DNA of 64,000 nucleotides, from assembly GCF_004745575.1 (NCBI RefSeq), contig NZ_RPEM01000002.1:248001-312000 (forward strand). Direction: 5' to 3'. This DNA comes from Pseudotabrizicola sediminis. GTDB taxonomy: Bacteria > Pseudomonadota > Alphaproteobacteria > Rhodobacterales > Rhodobacteraceae. Each line of letters starts with the position of its first letter. The first letter of the stretch is position 1. Positions 57,900 to 64,000 of the stretch are shown piece after piece. The notes beneath the pieces were generated by a model. That model saw only the letters and a program-made list of their open reading frames with translations, ran no database searches and was not told the origin of the DNA. A program made the position numbers and the translations under genes.

Positions 57900-60116
57900 A
57901 TGACCGTCGCCGCAGGCCCACTGACCCCGCCCGATCCGATGCGCGCCAGCCTGTCGGCCTGCCCGGCCTGCGTTGCTGCCCCTTCGGCGGAACGGCTGGC
58001 CCAGATGGCCCAGCCTGCATCGGCACGGCTGATGCTGTCGGTGCCGCTGGCTCATTGCGCCGTCTGTATCTCGACGCTTGAACGCGCGATGGCAGCGGTG
58101 CCCGGCGTCACCTCGGCCCGCCTGAATCTGACGCTGAAACGCATCAGCGTCGATGCCGCCGCCTCCGTCACCGCCGATACCCTGATCGCCGCCGCCGCTC
58201 GTGCCGGGTATGAGGCGCATGAGCTTGACCCCGGCCTGTTGTCCAGCACCGAAACCGACCGTCAGGGCCGCGATCTGCTGATGCGGCTGGGTGTGGCGTT
58301 CTTTTCCATGATGAACATCATGCTCTTGTCCGTGGCCGTCTGGTCGGGGGCCGAGGATGCCACGCGCGACATGTTCCACTGGATATCCGCCGTCATTGCC
58401 CTGCCCACCGTGGTGTTCTCTGGCCAGCCCTTCTTCAAGTCCGCGTGGCGCAGCTTGCGTGCGGGCAGGCTCGGCATGGATGTGCCGATCAGCCTCGCGC
58501 TGATTCTCGCCTCATCGATCTCCTTGTTTGAAACATGGATGTCCGGCCATCACGCCTATTTCGACGCCGCCGTGATGCTGACCTTCTTCCTGCTGCTGGG
58601 CCGCTATCTCGACCACCGCACCCGCGCCGTGGCCCGCTCTGCCGCCGAGGAACTGGCAGCGTTGGAGGTCCCGCGCGCCACCGTCCTGCGCGACGGGGTG
58701 GAATCCGTGGTCGGCATCACCGACGTTGCCGTGGGCGATCTGGTCCGCGTCCGCCCCGGTGGCCGGATGCCGGTCGATGGCGTGGTCACCGAAGGCACCT
58801 CAGAACTCGACCGCTCGCTGCTGACCGGCGAATCGCTGCCGGTCTATGCCGGTGTCGGCAGCATCGTCTCGGCAGGCGAAGTGAACCTGACCGGCCCGCT
58901 CACCCTGCGGGTGACAGCGGCGGGCAAGGACAGCAGCCTGCACCGCATGGCCGATCTGGTCGCCGTCGCCGAATCCGCCCGCACGAAATACACCAGCCTG
59001 GCCGAACGCGCCGCAGCCCTCTACTCCCCGCTGGTCCATATCCTGTCCTTTGCCGCCTTTGGCTTCTGGATGTGGCAGACCGGCGGCGATCTGCGCTACG
59101 CGATCAACATTTCCGCCGCCGTCCTGATCATCACTTGCCCCTGTGCCCTTGGCCTTGCCGTGCCCGCCGTGGTGACCTCCGCAAGCGGCAGGCTGTTTCG
59201 CAAGGGCTTGCTGATCAAACAAGGCACCGCGCTGGAACGTCTGGCCGAGGTGGATACCGTGGTGTTCGACAAGACCGGCACCCTGACCATGGGCATGCCG
59301 GAACCCACCAATATGGAAACCCACCCCCGCGCCGCGACCGAGGTGGCCTATGCGCTTGCAAGCGCCTCCTCGCACCCGCTGGCCATGGCCCTCGCCGAAG
59401 CTGCGCGCCGTGATGGCCTGCGCCCCGAGCGGGTCGAAGACATCCGTGAAGTCCCCGGCTACGGGGTCGAGGGTGTCTGGAACGGCACCCGCGTCCGCCT
59501 TGGCCGCGCCGAATGGTGCGGCGGGCAGGGGCTGGATGTAACCGCTACCTACCTGTGCACCGGCACCGGCCCCGCGCACGCCTTTACCTTCGCAGATCGT
59601 CTGCGCCCCGGCGCGGAAACCGCCATCGCCGCGCTGAAGGCGCAGGGCAAGACCATCAAGCTGATTTCAGGCGATGCGCCGGGCGCAGTGCGCGCGCTGG
59701 CCGACCGGCTTGGAATTGCCGACTGGACCGCAGGCGCATTGCCTGCCGAGAAGGCGCAAACCGTGGCGCAACTCACCGCCGCGGGCCACAAGGTGCTGAT
59801 GGTGGGCGATGGCCTGAACGATACCGCCGCCCTTGCCGGCGCACATGTCTCGATCTCGCCCGCTTCGGCGCTCGATGCCGCCCGCGTGGCCTCTGACATC
59901 GTGCTCTTGGGGCAGGATATGGCTCCCATCGCCGATGCCGTCCGCATCGCCGGGCAAGCAACCAAGCGCATCCGCGAAAACTTCGGCATCTCGGCGCTGT
60001 ACAATGTGGTGGCTGTGCCACTGGCGCTGGTTGGCCTTGCCACACCGCTGGCGGCGGCACTGGCGATGTCGCTGTCGTCGATCACCGTCTCGCTCAACGC
60101 ACTCAGACTGAAATAA
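57900..60116 (+). CDS. ccoI: Copper-exporting P1B-type ATPase CcoI
   Basis: A 738-aa P-type ATPase that supplies copper for cbb3 oxidase. An N-terminal metal-binding region (CPACVAAP and HCAVCISTLE) precedes the membrane core. The ion site is ITCPCALGLAVP in helix 6, the phosphorylation site is DKTGTLTMG, with TGES (LLTGESLPV) and the hinge VGDGLNDTAALA. All catalytic motifs are present. Its TAA overlaps the ccoS ATG by one base. Confidence 0.95.
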   Translation: MTVAAGPLTPPDPMRASLSACPACVAAPSAERLAQMAQPASARLMLSVPLAHCAVCISTLERAMAAVPGVTSARLNLTLKRISVDAAASVTADTLIAAAARAGYEAHELDPGLLSSTETDRQGRDLLMRLGVAFFSMMNIMLLSVAVWSGAEDATRDMFHWISAVIALPTVVFSGQPFFKSAWRSLRAGRLGMDVPISLALILASSISLFETWMSGHHAYFDAAVMLTFFLLLGRYLDHRTRAVARSAAEELAALEVPRATVLRDGVESVVGITDVAVGDLVRVRPGGRMPVDGVVTEGTSELDRSLLTGESLPVYAGVGSIVSAGEVNLTGPLTLRVTAAGKDSSLHRMADLVAVAESARTKYTSLAERAAALYSPLVHILSFAAFGFWMWQTGGDLRYAINISAAVLIITCPCALGLAVPAVVTSASGRLFRKGLLIKQGTALERLAEVDTVVFDKTGTLTMGMPEPTNMETHPRAATEVAYALASASSHPLAMALAEAARRDGLRPERVEDIREVPGYGVEGVWNGTRVRLGRAEWCGGQGLDVTATYLCTGTGPAHAFTFADRLRPGAETAIAALKAQGKTIKLISGDAPGAVRALADRLGIADWTAGALPAEKAQTVAQLTAAGHKVLMVGDGLNDTAALAGAHVSISPASALDAARVASDIVLLGQDMAPIADAVRIAGQATKRIRENFGISALYNVVAVPLALVGLATPLAAALAMSLSSITVSLNALRLK

Positions 60117-60289
60117 TGGAAATCCTCGGCCTGCTCATCCCGGTCTCGCTGATCCTTGGCGGCCTCGGCCTGGCCGCCTTCTTCTGGGCCATGCGCACCA
60201 AGCAATTCGACGACCCCGAAGGCGACGCCAATCGCATCCTGACCAAGGATTACGACGACAAGCCAAAGCCGGAAGAGCCGAAGCCTTAA
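60116..60289 (+). CDS. ccoS: cbb3 oxidase maturation protein CcoS
   Basis: A 57-aa protein starting MEILGLLIPVSLILGGLGLA, with one membrane helix and then the conserved FWAMRTKQFDDPEGDANRIL region. CcoS is needed for cofactor insertion into the cbb3 oxidase. It overlaps ccoI by one base (TAATG) and ends the ccoGHIS operon. The roughly 190 bases after it hold no further gene. Confidence 0.92.
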   Translation: MEILGLLIPVSLILGGLGLAAFFWAMRTKQFDDPEGDANRILTKDYDDKPKPEEPKP

Positions 60290-60478
60290 GGCGTCTTCAC
60301 CTTCGCAGGGTCAGCGGTTGCCGAGCAGCCCGGCCCGCCAAAGCGATCACGATGCCGCATTGCTGCTTGCAAATCACATCCGCCGGCGGCGTCTGACAGC
60401 GTTCATCGCCCCACGACTCACGACTGCCGCTGCAAGCCATGTCTGGGGTAGGGGGCTAAACCCAACCCCACGCCGCCT

Positions 60479-62239
60479 TCATGGGCCCATCGCAAAGCAT
60501 TGCACCGCACGGGCCTGCAACCGGCGGCAGGCCAGATCAGCCTGATCCTGCGTCAGCCCCATGAAATTCGCCTCATAACCGCCGCCGCGCTGAACCACCT
60601 TGCGCAGCCCGTCGTTCAGCGTTGCGCTTTCGGCCAGCTGCGTCTTCAGCAGCAACCGCTCCGCTTCGGAACGCGAATTGAACCGTCCCAGAGTCACCCC
60701 CCAGTGCCGCGCGCTTGAGGTGGAAAGCCGGATCACCACCGGCTCGTCCATCGGTTGCGCCTGCGGGGCATCAGCCACGCGGTCAAAGATCGGCGCATTG
60801 CGTTTCGGCGCGGGCGGCGGGGCAGGCATGGCCATGGCCGCCACCTGCACCGGTGCAGAGACCATCAACCCGTCGTCCACCATCCCGCCGTCAGGCAGCG
60901 CTGCGAATTGTTCAGCCTGACCATCCAACGTCGCCGCGCCACCCAGCGCCACGACCTGTGCGTCCAGCGTTCCGGCCTCTGGCGCAGTGTTCGGGGGCAC
61001 GTCAACCGCAGCGGCCACAACCACCTGCGCCGGGGCCTCTGTGGCCACAACCTCTGCCACCAGCGACTCGGGCCGTGGGGGCGGCGGCGCAATCGCGGGC
61101 CCGGTCACTGCCGCGCCATCGGCCATGGCAACCGCCTGGGCATCCAGCGTGCCGGGCGGTGGCGGTGCGGCCACCGCTTCGGCCAAAGCCGCCGCGATGC
61201 TGTCTTCAATCGCGGCCACCGCCAGTTCGGTCGCGGCCACGCGTCCGGCATCCGGCCGCGCCGCCGGACGGGGCGATTTTGCCACGGCCATCTGCAGGCG
61301 AATCGTCTTGCCCGCGCCGCCTTCAACCTCCGGCAACCCATCGGCTTCGGCCATCAGCGCTTCGACATGCGCTGAATAGGACGGGGCTTGCGGCACTTGG
61401 GTGGGCGCATTTGCCGGGGCGCGTTTGAATCCAATGTCCAGCAGCTGCGCCACCTTGGCATTGCGCGCCGCAGTCGACGTGCCGCCAAACACCGTGGCGA
61501 TGATCCGCACATTCCCGCGTTCCGCCGATGCGGTCAGGTTGAACCCGGCGGCATTGGTAAAGCCGGTCTTGATCCCGTCAGCACCCTTGTAGGCGTCCAG
61601 AAACCGGCTGTTGGTGTTGCGCACCGTGGCAAGGCCGGCATCGGTCGAACGGCGCGAGAAGATGTTGTAATATTGGGGGAAATCAAAGAACAACCGCCGC
61701 CCCAGCGTGTTCATGTCGCGCGCGGTCGACAGGTGCCCGCTGGCCGTCAGCCCGTTTGCGTTCTTGAAGGTCGAATTGCGCATGCCCAGTGCCTTGGCCG
61801 TCGCATCCATCCGCCGGGCAAACCCGGCCTCTGATCCGCCGATATGGTCGCCGAGCGCCGAGGCCGCGTCATTGGCTGATTTGGTCGCCGCCGCGCGGAT
61901 CAGATGGCGGACCGAGATTTTCTGCCCCGCCTTCAGCCCCAGCTTCGATGGCGGTTTGGATGCTGCATTTTTTGATACCGTGACCATGGTATCAAGGCTC
62001 AACCGCCCACGCTGGATTTCCTCGAACGCGATGTACAGCGTCAGCATCTTGGTCAGCGATGCCGGATGCAGCCTTGTGTCGGCATTCTCGGCAAGCAGGA
62101 TTTCACCCGTTCGGGCGTCTTGTACGATTGCGGCATAGGGTGCTGCACCTGACGGCTGCGATGACGAACAAGCCGCCACCACGATAAATGCCACCAGACA
62201 AACGAAATTGCGGGCGTATCGCCCCATAAGCGTTGTCAC
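60479..62239 (-). CDS. D-alanyl-D-alanine carboxypeptidase with SPOR domain
   Basis: A 586-aa penicillin-binding protein of family S11. The catalytic motifs are ASLTKM (SxxK), KSANDAAS (SxN) and DGIKTGFTNAAG (KTG). The middle (about residues 300-490) is a low-complexity Ala/Pro/Val linker, and the C-terminus is a SPOR domain (WGVTLGRFNSRSEAERLLLK), which binds denuded glycan at the septum. The N-terminus has a signal with a possible lipobox (VVAACSSS), so it may be a lipoprotein. The GTG start at 62239 has AAGGA upstream; an ATG at 62227 is the alternative. Confidence 0.9.
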   Translation of the reverse strand: MTTLMGRYARNFVCLVAFIVVAACSSSQPSGAAPYAAIVQDARTGEILLAENADTRLHPASLTKMLTLYIAFEEIQRGRLSLDTMVTVSKNAASKPPSKLGLKAGQKISVRHLIRAAATKSANDAASALGDHIGGSEAGFARRMDATAKALGMRNSTFKNANGLTASGHLSTARDMNTLGRRLFFDFPQYYNIFSRRSTDAGLATVRNTNSRFLDAYKGADGIKTGFTNAAGFNLTASAERGNVRIIATVFGGTSTAARNAKVAQLLDIGFKRAPANAPTQVPQAPSYSAHVEALMAEADGLPEVEGGAGKTIRLQMAVAKSPRPAARPDAGRVAATELAVAAIEDSIAAALAEAVAAPPPPGTLDAQAVAMADGAAVTGPAIAPPPPRPESLVAEVVATEAPAQVVVAAAVDVPPNTAPEAGTLDAQVVALGGAATLDGQAEQFAALPDGGMVDDGLMVSAPVQVAAMAMPAPPPAPKRNAPIFDRVADAPQAQPMDEPVVIRLSTSSARHWGVTLGRFNSRSEAERLLLKTQLAESATLNDGLRKVVQRGGGYEANFMGLTQDQADLACRRLQARAVQCFAMGP

Positions 62240-62403
62240 GATGAAGTTCCTTGCTCTGCCACTGCCCGCCCCGATTGTTATTGTGGGGCGTGATTTGCGG
62301 CAACGCTAACACAGCAGATGATTCCGCAAAACCCCGGAAATTCAAGGGGTTTGGTCTTTATCCTCACCTTGTGGCAAAACAGGCGGTTCCCTGCGCACCC
62401 GCC

Positions 62404-63120
62404 CTATATCTTGTGGCTGCCTTGCAGCTTTTCCACCAGATCGGGAAGCCCCTGCAGATCGGGCAACAAATGAAAGCGCGCATGGTTCTGCGGGGCCTCG
62501 GCATGCTCCAGCGCCCAGGTCAGGCCATGCGGCACATGCACGCCCCATCCGCCCACATCCAGCACCGGCAGCACATCGGATTTCAGCGAATTGCCCACCA
62601 TCATCGCCTGCGCGGGCTGCGTTGCATGGCGGGCAAAGATCGCGGCATAGACCCGCGCCGTCTTGTCCGACACAATCTCCACCCCGTCGAACAGATCACC
62701 CAGACCCGATTGCGCCAGCTTGCGTTCCTGATCCAGCAGATCGCCCTTGGTGATCAGCAGCAGCCGGTGATCCCCGGCCAGCGCTTCAACAGCGTCGCGC
62801 GCATGGGGCAACAGCTCGATCGGATGGCGCAGCATCTCGCGCCCCGCCGCCATCAGATCGCTGATGACAGATGCAGGCACCTTGCCATCCGTCACCTCGA
62901 TGGCGGTTTCGATCATCGACAAGACAAAGCCCTTCACCCCAAAGCCATAGTGCCCAAGGTTGCGCCGCTCTGCCGCCAGCAGCCGGTCTTCCAGATGATC
63001 CTGCGCCGCATAATCAGCCAGCAGCGCGGCAAAGCGTGCCTGTGTCAGACGGAAAAACGCCTCGTTCTGCCACAGGGTATCATCTGCATCAAACCCGATC
63101 GTGGTCAGGGTCTTTGTCAT
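62404..63120 (-). CDS. HAD-family hydrolase
   Basis: A 238-aa HAD phosphatase. Motif I is IGFDADDTLWQNE, motif II LLLITKGDLLDQ, motif III the Lys of VSDKTARVYAAIF, and motif IV VGNSLKSDVLPV. The cap domain is helical. Substrate unknown; relatives are annotated as phosphoglycolate phosphatase- or pyrimidine nucleotidase-like, which cannot be checked here. Divergent from clpS. Confidence 0.87.
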   Translation of the reverse strand: MTKTLTTIGFDADDTLWQNEAFFRLTQARFAALLADYAAQDHLEDRLLAAERRNLGHYGFGVKGFVLSMIETAIEVTDGKVPASVISDLMAAGREMLRHPIELLPHARDAVEALAGDHRLLLITKGDLLDQERKLAQSGLGDLFDGVEIVSDKTARVYAAIFARHATQPAQAMMVGNSLKSDVLPVLDVGGWGVHVPHGLTWALEHAEAPQNHARFHLLPDLQGLPDLVEKLQGSHKI

Positions 63121-63257
63121 TTCTGCGTGCCGTGGTTCATGCCCGCTTTACCTCTTTGTCGCAATCCTGTGGGGGATGCCCTTTCCCATTGCCAAAAATC
63201 CTCTATATTGCGCGATGAACCCAGCCAACCGAATCTTCTTAGCATGAGGCACCGCCC

Positions 63258-63599
63258 GTGACCCACTTTCCCCATTCCATGTCGGACAAGACCGATGGGC
63301 CGGGCGATGACGCGGGGCTGCTGACCAAGACCAAGACCCGCACCCAGCGTCCGCCGATGTACAAGGTGATGCTTCTGAACGATGACTACACGCCAATGGA
63401 ATTCGTGGTGCATGTGCTGGAACGGTTCTTTGGTCTCAACCACGCTCAGGCGTTTGAAATCATGCTGACCGTCCACAAGAAGGGCCTCGCCGTTGTGGGT
63501 GTGTTTTCCGCTGAAGTGGCCGAAACCAAGGTGGCACAAGTGATGGATTTCGCCCGCCGCCACCAACACCCCCTGCAATGCACGATGGAGAAGGAATAG
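63258..63599 (+). CDS. clpS: ATP-dependent Clp protease adaptor ClpS
   Basis: A 113-aa adaptor that delivers N-degron proteins to ClpAP. The N-end-binding core is in [20 protein letters not shown], with [19 protein letters not shown] following. A flexible N-terminus of about 30 residues docks on ClpA. The GTG at 63258 has GAGG at correct spacing and is preferred over the ATG at 63279. Confidence 0.95.
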   Translation: MTHFPHSMSDKTDGPGDDAGLLTKTKTRTQRPPMYKVMLLNDDYTPMEFVVHVLERFFGLNHAQAFEIMLTVHKKGLAVVGVFSAEVAETKVAQVMDFARRHQHPLQCTMEKE

Positions 63600-63623
63600 G
63601 CCCCGCGCCTGTTCCGCCCGTAT

Positions 63624-64000
63624 ATGCGCTCTGCACGCCTTGATTTCGCGCTTGAAAGCGGTGCCCTTGTCCTACCGCCGGACGGGCCGGTCGTCATTTA
63701 CCGCCCCCGCGAAGGCGATGATCTTTCCAGCATTTCCATTGCCCGCGTCCATGTCTCTACCGGGTTCCGCCCCGATGCCGAATGGTTCAATGCCCGTGGC
63801 TATCAGGCGGCAGAAGGCCCGCCCTATGCCGCCGCCATCGTCTGTCTGCCCCGGTCGCGCGATGCCGCCCGCGCCCTGATCTCGCGCGCCATGGTCGAGG
63901 TGGTGCCGGGCGGCCCGGTCGCGGTGGATGGTCAGAAAACCGATGGCATCGACAGCATCCTGAAAGATTGCCGCGCCATGGGGCTGACGATGTCCGGCCC
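63624..64000 (+). CDS. rsmC: RsmC-like 16S rRNA methyltransferase, N-terminal part
   Basis: The frame from the ATG at 63624 (MRSARLDFALESGALVLPPD) runs off the right edge. The visible 125 residues resemble the N-terminal, non-catalytic domain of RsmC-type class I methyltransferases (VIYRPREGDDLSS, then VHVSTGFRPDAEWFNARGY). The SAM-binding domain lies beyond the window, so the rRNA target is inferred. Confidence 0.75.
   Translation, partial: MRSARLDFALESGALVLPPDGPVVIYRPREGDDLSSISIARVHVSTGFRPDAEWFNARGYQAAEGPPYAAAIVCLPRSRDAARALISRAMVEVVPGGPVAVDGQKTDGIDSILKDCRAMGLTMSG

Overview
The window looks like a chromosome segment of a purple non-sulfur-type alphaproteobacterium of the order Rhodobacterales. 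Evidence: high GC content, the order dnaX-ybaB-recR, the cell-cycle regulator TrcR (DUF1013), an FnrL-type regulator beside hemN and a universal stress gene, and the complete ccoNOQP-ccoGHIS cluster preceded by FNR boxes (TTGAT-N4-ATCAA type). No tRNA, rRNA operon or CRISPR array was found; the one stable RNA is the SRP RNA (ffs).

Layout. 1-16.6 kb is core genome: DNA repair and recombination genes (dnaX 3' part, ybaB, recR), trcR, a secreted RNase T2, ftsK with an aminotransferase and an amidase, a UbiH-type hydroxylase, then the minus-strand group gpmI-envC-ctpA-rppH, a thioesterase and a DUF983 protein. 17.39-34.73 kb is a genomic island inserted at the 3' end of ffs. A 19-bp core repeat (17388-17406 and 34715-34733) brackets it, a tyrosine recombinase lies beside the intact ffs copy, and TTGTAGCA arm-type repeats lie inside both ends. 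34.9-64 kb is core genome again: a HAD phosphatase, a CpdB-like nucleotidase, nudC, pheA, a membrane cytochrome c, yejABEF peptide uptake, a glycosyltransferase, a luciferase-like oxidoreductase, the hemN/fnrL/usp/cco microaerobic respiration block, a D,D-carboxypeptidase with SPOR domain, clpS and the start of an rsmC-like methyltransferase.

Island contents. From left to right: a 60-aa protein coupled to an HTH regulator; a 1306-aa STAND-type NTPase with a C-terminal PD-(D/E)XK nuclease, which is the best candidate for an undescribed defence protein; a hipBA toxin-antitoxin pair; a non-coding stretch with two adjacent hairpins and 21-bp-spaced repeats ahead of an HUH-type (HLH) endonuclease, possibly a replication module; YidB- and YeaQ-like stress proteins; an IS5-type insertion sequence; a decayed baeRF-type gene; a secreted cysteine amidase paired with a lipoprotein; a truncated and frameshifted mrr; and the integrase. 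Several diverged dispersed repeats and gene fragments show that the island is old and partly decayed.

How the genes work together. FnrL (50.4 kb) senses oxygen through an iron-sulfur cluster. Its predicted sites lie between hemN and fnrL, in the usp-ccoN divergent region, and before ccoG. This fits joint low-oxygen control of haem synthesis, the cbb3 oxidase and its copper/assembly factors. Functions are assigned from recognisable motifs and gene order; no database search was run.
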